NCBI RefSeq assembly: GCF_018614055.1 | Contig: NZ_JAGGPB010000019.1 | Location: 186,001-250,000 of the forward strand | Direction: 5' to 3' | DNA length: 64,000 nucleotides | Origin: Streptomyces sp. ISL-98 | GTDB taxonomy: Bacteria > Actinomycetota > Actinomycetes > Streptomycetales > Streptomycetaceae | Shown here: piece after piece, positions 1 through 8,600 of the stretch | Layout: every line of letters begins with the position of its first letter | How positions within the stretch are numbered: the first letter of the stretch is position 1 | Notes under the pieces: generated by a model | The model's database searches: none | What the model was told of the DNA's origin: nothing | The model's input: only the letters and a program-made list of their open reading frames with translations | Translations under genes and position numbers: made by a program

Positions 1-85
1 CGCGGAGGGAGGGCAGCAGGATCCCGAGCCGATCCAGTTCCTGCCGCAACGCTTCCAGAACCACCTCTGCTTCAGAGGAGTGCAT
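1..85 (-). CDS. Hypothetical protein, N-terminal part only
   Basis: A minus-strand frame opens with ATG at 85 and runs off the left window edge without a stop. The visible 28 residues begin MHSSEAEVVLEALRQELDRL and look like an amphipathic helix. It overlaps the end of the ATP-binding protein gene by 14 bases, which suggests translational coupling. In Streptomyces an unassigned small protein with this kind of start often follows a HATPase/DUF397 regulatory module, but that is recollection rather than something shown here. No function can be assigned from the fragment. Confidence 0.6.
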   Translation of the reverse strand, partial: MHSSEAEVVLEALRQELDRLGILLPSLR

Positions 86-554
86 AGCGGTACGCCCCTT
101 CCATCGGGATCATGGCCCATGACTTGACGCCGGTGAGCGGCGGCTCGGCGTCCGCGACGCCGAAGTCCCCGCCGCAGGCATCCATCAGGGTGGCAAGCAG
201 GGGCAGGGATCCGATCCGCCGCTCCCGGCACGCAGCCCCGGTCTGAGGCTCATGCGCCGGATGCTGATCGAAGACTGTGGCTCTGAGGACTTCGTATCGA
301 CATCGCAGGGACAGGCTGACATCACTGTCCGGCGTGAACCGGTAGGCGCAGCCGAGCAGTTCGGATACCACCAACTCTGCGAGCGGAGCCATGGCGCCAA
401 GGCCGCGCTCCTGAAGCAGCTGCCGTACGGCGACCCTCGCCAGCCCGACGCAGTACGCGCCGCCGGGCAGACCGAAGGAATAGGAGAGGTTGTCGATGGA
501 CGGCCCGACCGGCACCAGCTCAGCCGATGCCGTCGGGCATAGTGTGATGCTCAT
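72..554 (-). CDS. ATP-binding (HATPase, anti-sigma-factor-like) protein
   Basis: The 160-residue protein resembles the small HATPase_c_2 proteins related to anti-sigma kinases such as RsbW. The segment around residues 60-75 (LAELVVSELLGCAYRFTPDS) matches the conserved helix in which a Glu-Leu-x-x-Asn box normally contacts Mg-ATP. Here the usual Asn is replaced by Cys/Ala, so ATP binding may be weak. ATG at 554 has AGGAG nine bases upstream. It diverges from the XRE/DUF5753 regulator at 828, the usual neighbourhood for this family in Streptomyces, where such trios act as developmental or metabolic switches. Target sigma factor or partner is unknown. Confidence 0.75.
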   Translation of the reverse strand: MSITLCPTASAELVPVGPSIDNLSYSFGLPGGAYCVGLARVAVRQLLQERGLGAMAPLAELVVSELLGCAYRFTPDSDVSLSLRCRYEVLRATVFDQHPAHEPQTGAACRERRIGSLPLLATLMDACGGDFGVADAEPPLTGVKSWAMIPMEGAYRYALL

Positions 555-735
555 GCGCGATAACTCCTGTTTCGCTGTGAGGGATTGGAGTGTTCGTACG
601 CAAGCGGTCGTCGGTGACTTGCCTCCCTGGGCGCGGGCACACCTGTCCCCAGGGATGGGCAGGCATGCTCGCGCGGTGGACTTCCGGCACTGCCGCGTGT
701 GAGCCGAGCACTACAGAATGTAGCGGTCTTCAGGG

Positions 736-764
736 AACGGTTCTACCTGTTCGGTAGAACCGTT
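736..764. promoter_or_regulatory. Palindromic operator in the divergent control region
   Basis: AACGGTTCTAC and GTAGAACCGTT form a perfect 11-bp inverted repeat around a 7-base centre. A further half-site GTTCTAC follows at 762-768. It lies 64 bases before the regulator start at 828 and about 180 bases from the divergent ATP-binding gene. Autoregulation by the XRE protein is the simplest inference. Confidence 0.65.
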
Positions 765-827
765 CTACGCTATGGACCTTCTGTCACCCTGACGGCAGAC
801 TGTGCGTGATGTTGGAAAGGGGGAAGT

Positions 828-1682
828 ATGCCGCCCAGAATCACCCCGACCGTGCGCCAACAGCGCCTCGGCACCGAGCTGCGCAAGTTGCGTGAGGCAG
901 CAGGGGTTTCCACCCAGGAGGCCGGCGCCCTGCTCGGGGTCAACCGGACACGCGTCCCCAACATCGAGTCCGGCCGTTTCGGCATCAGTCCGGAGCGCGT
1001 GCGCACTCTCGCCTGCAATTACGAGTGCCCAGACCCTGACCTGGTCGACGCCCTCGCCGAGGTGGCGAGCGAACGGGCCACCGGCTGGTGGGAGGCGTAC
1101 CGCGGGCGACTCCCTGCACCCTTCCTCGATGTGGCCGAACTCGAGTACCACGCCCGGCGGATGACGGCCTTCCTCATGGTGCACATCCCCGGGCTCCTCC
1201 AGACGGGCGACCACGCCCGAGCCGTCTTCGAGAAGACCCTCGTCGCACTCCCCTCCAAGGAGGTCGAGCTCCGCGCGGCGCACCGAATCCAACGCCAGGA
1301 CGTCCTCTTGGAGCGCACCGACCCGGCGCCGTACACAGCGATCATCCACGAGGCAGCGCTGCGCATGCAGTTCGGCGGCTCCAGAGTCGCTCGAGCGCAA
1401 CTCGACCACATCCTGGCGGTCAGCGAACTCCCACACATCACAGTGAGGGTGATCCCCTTCGGCGCCGAAGGCTTCGCGGGTCCGGGGCAGCCGATCTTCT
1501 ACGCCGACGGCCCTGTGCCTCAACTCGACACCGTGCAGCTCGACAGCTTCCACGGCTCGGTCTTCCTCGACTCCGAGATGCAGCTGAGGAACTATCGCAG
1601 CCTGATCGACAGGATGGCCGCCACGAGCCTCTCCGCCGGGGACTCCCGAACGCTCATCCACACCATCGCGCAGCAACACTGA
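828..1682 (+). CDS. XRE-family regulator with DUF5753 C-terminal domain
   Basis: The 284-residue protein has an N-terminal helix-turn-helix at about residues 15-70 (LRKLREAAGVSTQEAGALLG, then NIESGRFGISPERV). It is followed by the roughly 180-residue DUF5753 domain, recognisable from GWWEAYRG, the FLMVHIPGLLQT box and the LAVSELPHITVRVIPF strand. This architecture is a standard Streptomyces transcription factor of the WhiJ/AbaA-orfA type, which works with a DUF397 protein. The DUF397 gene begins 11 bases downstream. ATG at 828 is preceded by GGAAAGGGGG. The inverted repeat at 736-764 is its likely binding site. The ligand sensed by DUF5753 is unknown. Confidence 0.92.
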   Translation: MPPRITPTVRQQRLGTELRKLREAAGVSTQEAGALLGVNRTRVPNIESGRFGISPERVRTLACNYECPDPDLVDALAEVASERATGWWEAYRGRLPAPFLDVAELEYHARRMTAFLMVHIPGLLQTGDHARAVFEKTLVALPSKEVELRAAHRIQRQDVLLERTDPAPYTAIIHEAALRMQFGGSRVARAQLDHILAVSELPHITVRVIPFGAEGFAGPGQPIFYADGPVPQLDTVQLDSFHGSVFLDSEMQLRNYRSLIDRMAATSLSAGDSRTLIHTIAQQH

Positions 1683-1693
1683 GAGGCTGGGCA

Positions 1694-1891
1694 ATGACCG
1701 AAATCCACTGGCAGGCCCCGCTCTGCGGCGGCGACGGCGGCAACGCCTGCCTCCAGATAGGCCACACCCCCGAAGGTACCCCTGTCCTACGCGAAACGGC
1801 CCGCCCGGACGAGCTGATCACCACGACCCACGAGAACCTCCGCAGCCTGGTCGAGGCCGCCAAACGCGGCGACCTCGACCACCTCGTCTGA
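1694..1891 (+). CDS. DUF397 family small protein
   Basis: The 65-residue protein contains the DUF397 features: an aromatic start (IHWQAPLCGGDGGNACLQIG), a strand with PVLRET, and a final helix that packs against the partner regulator. ATG at 1694 has GAGAGG at good spacing and lies 11 bases after the XRE gene stop, so the two are co-transcribed. DUF397 proteins are thought to modulate, often antagonise, their XRE partner. It is slightly divergent: the common SSYS...GxCVEVA box is replaced by LCGGDGGNACLQIG. Confidence 0.85.
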   Translation: MTEIHWQAPLCGGDGGNACLQIGHTPEGTPVLRETARPDELITTTHENLRSLVEAAKRGDLDHLV

Positions 1892-2036
1892 GGGTGTGGC
1901 CAGCCGGTAGAAGCACTCGCGCTGGTCAGCGGCTCGGCGAAGATTTCGGCGGGGTGCGGTACCCAGTACCTCGATGGTGACGGCGGCGTGGTGGAAATTC
2001 CGCTCAGCGTGTAGCGGCTGACGTAGCGTCGCGCCG

Positions 2037-2067
2037 GACCCCCGCCGGCTCTTGGCCGACGGGGGTC
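2037..2067. terminator. Hairpin terminator between convergent genes
   Basis: GACCCCCGCCGG pairs with CCGACGGGGGTC across a 7-base loop with one mismatch. It sits in the 227-base gap between the DUF397 gene and the convergent lipoprotein gene, and is followed by a short T/C-rich run. No other feature was seen in this gap. Confidence 0.7.
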
Positions 2068-2118
2068 TCGTTGCTTCCGGCAACTGGGTTTCCGCCAGCG
2101 GGGAGTGCCCAGGTCGAG

Positions 2119-2814
2119 CTACTTGACTGCGGCGGGCGGCTCGGTCGGGATGACGGGCTTGTTCTGGCAGTCCAGGCTCTTTGCCATCACTTTGGCGGAG
2201 TGCAGGAGGTGCTGAAAATGGACTCGAACTCTACCGTCACCCGTCAGCGCGTCCCTCATGGTTGCCAGGACCGGCACTCGTTCCTTCTGCTCTTTTCGCG
2301 CCCCGGGAATCGCACACTTGAAGTAGACGTAGTACGAAGGGATGCCGTCATCGCCCTTCCGGAGAGTGAGCGTCACATCGGAATTGACCGGAGTCCTGGT
2401 CCCTCCCTCGCCGGCGGAAATTCTGTCAAATGGGAACACCGAGTGTTCGTAACGAACGGTGAAATTCTCTCCGAAGCCTCCTCCCTCTTTGCTGACGCCG
2501 CATACGTAAGCTCCCGAGAAAAGGATTGAGTCAAAGGGATCTGCGCTGTCCTTGGGCTCCCAGTCCTGCAGCTCGTAAAAAATCTCCCGGGCCTGCTTGA
2601 GGTCGTTGTCGCTCTTCATGCGGAGCTTGCCTGCTCCGGCGCCATCCCTCAGCCAGTCCATTCCCGCCACCCCGAGGACTTCTGAACAGGCCGACTCCTC
2701 AGCGGCGCCAGCACCCGGTTTGTCCCCGTCGCGCTCGGAGCTGCACGCACTGACCGATAGGAGTGTTGTCAGTACAGTGACGGTGGCAACGTTCTTGCTT
2801 ATCAGCCACTTCAT
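2119..2814 (-). CDS. Secreted lipoprotein of the type VII locus
   Basis: The 231-residue protein begins with a short basic n-region, a hydrophobic stretch (VATVTVLTTLL) and a lipobox SVSAC. Cys at about residue 24 would be lipidated and the mature part anchored outside the membrane. The remainder has no family I recognise. It shows two Cys pairs (SACSE, YVCGVSK and the later FKCAIPG, LDCQNK) that could form disulphides outside the cell. ATG at 2814 overlaps the stop of the 758-aa gene upstream (GTGATGA), so it is translationally coupled and probably belongs to the EccC operon. It may be an accessory or immunity protein; this is inference from position. Confidence 0.82.
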   Translation of the reverse strand: MKWLISKNVATVTVLTTLLSVSACSSERDGDKPGAGAAEESACSEVLGVAGMDWLRDGAGAGKLRMKSDNDLKQAREIFYELQDWEPKDSADPFDSILFSGAYVCGVSKEGGGFGENFTVRYEHSVFPFDRISAGEGGTRTPVNSDVTLTLRKGDDGIPSYYVYFKCAIPGARKEQKERVPVLATMRDALTGDGRVRVHFQHLLHSAKVMAKSLDCQNKPVIPTEPPAAVK

Positions 2815-5090
2815 CACTTGCTGTCCTCAGTGTCGGTGACGCCCGCACCTACGCCGTACCTCACGCTGGCCTTCTCTGCCAGATCCCATACAGCATCGGA
2901 ATCCATCCCGTGCGCATCTGCGTAATTCAATAGAGGGGTCATGGCGTTGTGCTGGCCTACTTCCTTGGCTTTTCCGATGCTCTCGATAGATTCATTGGAG
3001 TTGTCGAACTCGCGCTCCTTGAGCCAGTCGATTGTCTCCGTTGCGAACTGGGCGTTTGCGGCGCCCCCGACGTTCTCCATGGCCAAGGGGACGGCGATGG
3101 CCATGGCGGCACCAGCGGGGACGATCAGCGCCGTTCCCGCACCGACGGCGGTGCCGACTACGGCTCCGACGGCTGCCTTACGCCATTCGGCCTGCTTTTC
3201 CAGCTCCTTGTTCCGTTCGTCTTTCTCGTCGCCGAATTCCTTGCCGATGCTTTCGAATCGAGCCTCGTCCATCAGCCCGTGCATCAGGACGCTGTGCCGG
3301 CCGACGCGTAGTGCATCCTGAAGGTCGTCTCCCTGCGCGCCCATCGCACTGGCCCCGTATACCTGCTGGGCCGCGGAGAGAGTCTTGTAGGAGTCTTCGT
3401 CGGAGGCCAAGGCCCGCAGGAAGTTGGCCCCGTCCGTCTGGCCGAAGTCTCTGAGGTGGTTGCCCTTGGCGTCGAACATGCCGTCCCTGCCCGCTTGTTC
3501 CCCCGAGCCGCCGAAGTTGGCCATGGAGTAGTTGAGACTGTCCACATGCCCGGCCGCCATGTTCGTCAGGCTGTCGCGGATCCCGGGCTGCCCGTCGATG
3601 ACATCGGCGTTCTTGTAGTTGTCCACGACCCGCTGCATGAGCGCGGTCCGGTCGTCCCGAGCAGCCTTCTGCTCGTCGGTGTCCAACGGCGGAATACTCG
3701 GGTTCTGGTCGTCGTACGCGTATCCCAGCGTCGCCGACTCCAGCGCATGGCCGAGGTTCTTGTAGCCCGTCGTCTTGCCGTCGTCGTCGGTCGGCCACTC
3801 ACGGGCGTTCTCGTTCTCCTTGTCGACCAGGTAGTCCCAGTTGCTGAGGGTGTCGAGGTCGTCCTTGCCCCCGCGGCCGGTCGAATCGTTGAAGAATTTC
3901 AGGGAGGCTTCCGGGTTGTGGCCGAGCGCTTCCATGAAGCCGGCTACCGGGTCGTTGCCCGGTTTGGCGGAGCCGGGCGGGTAGTTGAGCTGCGCGGGGT
4001 TACCGGGGCCGTCCCAGAGCCAGTCGGCGCCCAGTTTGCTGTTGCCGCGCTCGAACTCCACCATTTCCTTGCCGTACGACGTGAGGAAGCCGGACTCGAA
4101 CTTCCCCTTGCCCATCAGGCTGCTCATGACCTGGAAGCCGTGCGGGGCGCTCATGATTCCGGGGTGCTTGATCCGGTCGTCACCCGCCGCGATGATGCCG
4201 TCCTTCCACTCCCGCATGGCGGGGGTGTCGACGTGGGTGGCGGTGGCCAGGGTGAGGCTCAGGTTGTCCTGCACCTTGGCGAGGATCTTCGCCCGTTCCC
4301 CTGTCGGGGTGTCGCCACGGCCCGGGTCGGCCAGGCTGCGCCAGAACTGGAGGGTTCCTTCGGGGCCGAGCTTGGTCGCGAAGCGCTCGGCGTAGGCGGG
4401 GTTGTCGCGCTGGTTTTTGGCGACTTCATTGAATCGCTTGAGTTCCGCGTCCGTCAGGTCGGCACCCTTGGCGGCAAGCTTCACCTGCGCGTCGGCGTCC
4501 TCGATGCCCTGCTGCCGGTCGGCGTCCTTGAGGCCCCGGTAGCCAGTCTCGTCGAAGTCGTATTTGCTGGCGGCGTGCTTGCGCAGCGCACGGGCGGTGA
4601 TTCGGTCGGTTTCGTTCGCGGCTTCCAAGATCCTGCCGACCTCGGCCGCAGCCGCGTCGACGTCCTCCTGGGTGGGTGCTTCGGTCTTGGCGTTTCCCGC
4701 CACCGCACCGGGCGGGGCGGCAGAGACGGCGCCGCCCTTGTCGTTGATGTAGACGTTCCTCTTGGCCCACCTGTCGACGGTGGTCTTCAGTTCTTCCTGG
4801 TGCTTCTTGAAGGCTGCGTGGGACTCCTGCAGGATCTTATGGACGCTGCGGGCCTCAGTGACGACATCGTTGAATTCCGATGCTGTCTTGGCCACGAACC
4901 CCTTCGTCACCGTAGCGTTGGCGCCGCTCCAATCCGCGGCCTCCGCCTTCGCCTTGAGATCTGCGGCATTGATCCCCCCGCCCCCACCGGTGGCCAGTGC
5001 GCGAAGTTTGCCGACCATCTGCTCCCAGTCGGTGACAGCCGCCTTCAGTTTCCCCAGGCGCAGATCGGTCAATTGTGTGACGCTCACCAT
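2814..5090 (-). CDS. Large WXG-like helical protein, candidate type VII substrate
   Basis: The 758-residue protein starts with a WXG100-like helical hairpin (about residues 1-115), containing LKAKAEAADWSGANATVTKG, where WSG matches the W-x-G turn. It continues with long helices rich in D/E/K/A. Residues about 660-695 form an Ala/Gly/Val hydrophobic hairpin (AVGAVVGTAVGAGTALIVPA) that could insert in a membrane. The layout resembles the DUF6571-type large proteins found beside actinobacterial ESX loci. It has no obvious toxin motif. The gene lies between the small helical partner (13 bases upstream) and the lipoprotein (overlapping), in the eccC transcription unit. Secretion by the EccC/EccD apparatus is an inference. 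Confidence 0.8.
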   Translation of the reverse strand: MVSVTQLTDLRLGKLKAAVTDWEQMVGKLRALATGGGGGINAADLKAKAEAADWSGANATVTKGFVAKTASEFNDVVTEARSVHKILQESHAAFKKHQEELKTTVDRWAKRNVYINDKGGAVSAAPPGAVAGNAKTEAPTQEDVDAAAAEVGRILEAANETDRITARALRKHAASKYDFDETGYRGLKDADRQQGIEDADAQVKLAAKGADLTDAELKRFNEVAKNQRDNPAYAERFATKLGPEGTLQFWRSLADPGRGDTPTGERAKILAKVQDNLSLTLATATHVDTPAMREWKDGIIAAGDDRIKHPGIMSAPHGFQVMSSLMGKGKFESGFLTSYGKEMVEFERGNSKLGADWLWDGPGNPAQLNYPPGSAKPGNDPVAGFMEALGHNPEASLKFFNDSTGRGGKDDLDTLSNWDYLVDKENENAREWPTDDDGKTTGYKNLGHALESATLGYAYDDQNPSIPPLDTDEQKAARDDRTALMQRVVDNYKNADVIDGQPGIRDSLTNMAAGHVDSLNYSMANFGGSGEQAGRDGMFDAKGNHLRDFGQTDGANFLRALASDEDSYKTLSAAQQVYGASAMGAQGDDLQDALRVGRHSVLMHGLMDEARFESIGKEFGDEKDERNKELEKQAEWRKAAVGAVVGTAVGAGTALIVPAGAAMAIAVPLAMENVGGAANAQFATETIDWLKEREFDNSNESIESIGKAKEVGQHNAMTPLLNYADAHGMDSDAVWDLAEKASVRYGVGAGVTDTEDSK

Positions 5091-5103
5091 CCCATTGCCC
5101 CCG

Positions 5104-5556
5104 TCACTTGATGTAGTCCTGGATGCGCGAAACGGTCATAAGCGCACCAGTCGCGTTGCGCAGCTCAGTCTGGATCTTCACTTCGTCCTTGGCGTGCTGA
5201 GCACGCGTGAAGTCGAGGTGGTTGGAGATGTGCGCGCAGGCTTCCTTGAGCGTTCCCAGCTGGCTGTTCCAGGCATCGTGCAGCTCGGTGAGGGCAGAAC
5301 CTGTGTCGAGGCCGTCGTTCATGAGCTCGATGGAGGCGTCGAAGGTGCTCTTGCGGGCGTGATCGCCGTCTACGCGTAGCCCTTCACGTAGTTCGTATGC
5401 CATGTTGCCCAATCGGCCGAGCTCATCGTCCCGGACGACAAGGTCTCCCTGGCCCCCGCCGCCCCCACCACTGGCCGGAAGCTGATTGAGCCGCATCTGT
5501 GTGGAGTGTTTCTCGGCCGCCTCGGTCTTCAGCTGTTCCCACTCGTCCCATGCCAT
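5104..5556 (-). CDS. Small helical protein, possible Esx-like partner
   Basis: The 150-residue protein is predicted mostly helical, with a glycine-rich linker (ASGGGGGGQGD) near residues 29-38. Its later segment, LHDAWNSQLGTLKEACAHIS, resembles a WXG100 hairpin with W-N-S in place of W-x-G. ATG at 5556 has a strong GGAAGGAA site seven bases upstream. It lies immediately upstream of the large WXG-like protein and downstream of eccC, so it may be the chaperone-like dimer partner of that substrate, as EsxB is for EsxA. Family membership is uncertain. Confidence 0.78.
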   Translation of the reverse strand: MAWDEWEQLKTEAAEKHSTQMRLNQLPASGGGGGGQGDLVVRDDELGRLGNMAYELREGLRVDGDHARKSTFDASIELMNDGLDTGSALTELHDAWNSQLGTLKEACAHISNHLDFTRAQHAKDEVKIQTELRNATGALMTVSRIQDYIK

Positions 5557-5674
5557 GCGTGGGTTCCTTCCCCCGTGTGAGCTGTCTCGATGCTCACGTT
5601 GCGTGTCAACCTAACAACTCGTTCTGTCTACTTGCAGGTGTGGTCTTCGACTTGAGCCTTAAGGGCGTATCCGG

Positions 5675-8600
5675 TCACGACTGGTGCACCTCGGGCATGA
5701 GGCCCGTCTGCACCAGCGGATTGCCCCGTCGGCGCGTGATGAAGAGGCCCCGCCCCGGTGGCATCGGCCGCGGCCGTACGCCGCCTAGGACATCGCCTTC
5801 CTGTGGGTCGCCGGACAGCAGCACGCCCTGCGCGCCCAGTTCCACCATCCGCTGCATGAAGGGCTCGTACGCTGCTCTGCTCGCGCCGGCCGTGTTGCGC
5901 GCGATGATGAACCGGACGCCCACGTCGCGCGCGAAAGGCAGCAGCTCCGTGAGCTTGGCCAGCGGGTTGCCGCTCGACGTGGACACCAGGTCGTAGTCGT
6001 CCACGACCACGTACACCGTGGGGCCTTGCCACCAGCTGCGGTCCCGAAGCTGCTGCGCTGTGACGTCGGCCGCGGGTGTACGGCGCTGCATCAGGTCTGC
6101 CAGGGCGTCCATGTGGTGGTCCATGTTGTTGGACATGGGGACGTACTCCGCCAGGTGTGTGGGCGGGGTGGCGTCCAGCAGTGTGCGCCGGTTGTCGATC
6201 ACGAAGAGCTTGCAGGTGTCGCCGTCGTACCGCTCGCTCAGCTGTTTGATGAGCAGCCGGAGCAGGTTGGACTTGCCCGATTCGCTCTCGCCGAACACCA
6301 GGAAGAACGGGTCGCGTTCGAAGTTGGCGAAGACCGGTTCGAGGTTGTTTTCGTCGATGCCGAAGGCCACTCCCCGTTCCGGGTCCGCCGAGCCCGCCGG
6401 AAGGCTGCCCAACGGCAGCGCGCGTGGCAGCAGCCGCACCGCTGGAGCTCCCGGCGCGGGCCAGTGACGGTTGATCTCCTGGGTCATGGAGGCCGTGGCT
6501 TCCGACAGGTCGCTGTCGGAGTCGATGCCATCGATCCTCGGCACTGCCGCCATGAAGTGGAGCTTCTCCGGAGTCAGCCCGCGTCCCGGTACGCCCGCCG
6601 GGACATTGGCCGCGGCCTTGCGGTCCAGCTCCGAGTCCATGGTGTCGCCGAGCCGCAGCTCCAGCCGGTTCATCAGGTGGTCCTTCAGGCTCGCGCGGAC
6701 CTCCATGGAGCGCGAGGCGGTGAGGACTACATGGATGCCGTAGCCGAGCCCGCGCGCGGCGATGTCCTGGACGACCTGCTCCAGGCCCTCGTAGTCCGCC
6801 CGGAAATTGCCCCAGCCGTCGATGACCAGGAACACATCACCCCAGGGCTGTTCGGTCATCGAGATTCTGCCGCCCATGCGCAGTCGGCGGAAGGTGGCGA
6901 TGGAGTCGATGCCCGCGCTGCGGAAGTACTCCTCGCGGCGCGACAGGATGCCGTACACCTCGGCGACGGTACGCCGTACCTGCTCCGCGTCGAGACGCGA
7001 GGCGATCCCGCCGACGTGCGGCAGGCCGGCGACCGAGGCCAGGCCGCCTCCGCCGAAGTCGAGACCGTAGAACTGCACTTCCTGTGGTGTGTGAGTCAGC
7101 GCGAAGGACGCGATCAGTGTCCGCAGCAGGGTCGACTTGCCCGACTGCGGGCCACCGACGATCTGCATATGACCCGCTGCCCCGGAGAAGTCGCGGTAGA
7201 GAGTGTCACGGCGCTGTTCGTACGGCTTGTCGACCACACCCAGTGGTACGACGAGACGACCCGAGCCGTCGTACCCGGGCTGAGTCAGCCCGCGGCCCCG
7301 TACGCTCGTGAGGCCGGTCAGCAACCCGTCGAGCGTCGGCGGGTCCTCCAGTGGAGGCAGCCACACCTGGTGCGCTTCCGCGCCCTGGCCTTCGAGCCGA
7401 CGCACGATGACGTCGAGCACCGTATCGGCCAGTGCGTCGTCCTCGGGCGTACGGGCATCGGGTACGGGAAGCCGGCTGTCCGGCTGGACATAGCGCACCG
7501 GCACCGGAGCTGCCGTGAACCGCACGGGCCTGCGGTCCACCGGAAGCGGCCCGTCGGCTCCCGCGGTCCGCTGCGGGCTCGTGCGGTACGCCCCGGAGAC
7601 GTACGCCGCCTTGAAGCGCACCATCTCGCCCGTGCCGAACTTCAGATACCCCGATCCGGGGACGTTGGGCAGCTGGTACGCATCGGGTACGCCGAGCGCC
7701 GCACGCGATTCTGCCTCGGAGAACGTCCGCAAGCCGATCCTGTACGACAGATACGTCTCCAGACCGCGCAGTCGGCCCTCCTCCAACCGCTGTGAAGCCA
7801 GCAGCAGATGGACGCCCAGCGAACGACCGATGCGACCGATCTGTACGAACATCTCGATGAAGTCCGGCATGGCGGTGAGGAGTTCGCTGAACTCGTCGAT
7901 GACCAGAACGAGTGACGGGATGGGCTGGAGCGGAGCACCCGCCGCACGCGCCTTCTCGTAGTCATGGATATTGGCGTAGTTGCCCGCGTCGCGCAGCATC
8001 TCCTGGCGGCGGTTGAGCTCACCGCGGATGGAGTCGCCCATGCGGTCCACCAGTGTCAGGTCGTCCGCGAGGTTGGTGATGACCGCAGCGACATGCGGCA
8101 TGTCCGACATCCCGGCGAAGGTGGCGCCGCCCTTGAAGTCCGCGAGGACAAAGTTGAGTGTCTCCGACGAATGCGTGACAGCGAGGCCCAGTACGAGCGT
8201 GCGCAGCAGCTCGGACTTGCCGGAACCTGTCGCCCCCACGCACAGGCCGTGCGGTCCCATGCCTTCCTGCGCCGCCTCCTTCAGGTCCAGCATCACCGGA
8301 GCGCCGTCCTCTCCGATCCCGATCGGTACGCGCAGCCGGTCCGCCTGTGAGCGTGGCCGCCAGGTGCGGCTGACGTCGACGGAGGACGCGTCTCCCAGGT
8401 TCAGCAGGTCGGTGAAGTCGAGATTGGCAAGCAACGGCTCGTCGTCGTCCCCGCCCGAGACCACGCGCAGCGGAGCGAGCTGGCGGGCAAGCGCCTCGGC
8501 TGCTTCGGGACTCAGCCGATCGGGCACCCCGTCGTAGACCAGGCCGTGCCCCGACTCCAGCCGCAGCGATTCGGGATGCACGACCACAGACAGCCCACCG

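Noticed and set aside
3456..5111. Long plus-strand frame antisense to the 758-aa protein
   Set aside because: Val/Gly/Leu-rich composition, no ribosome site, and the minus-strand reading has coding bias and coupling to its neighbours.
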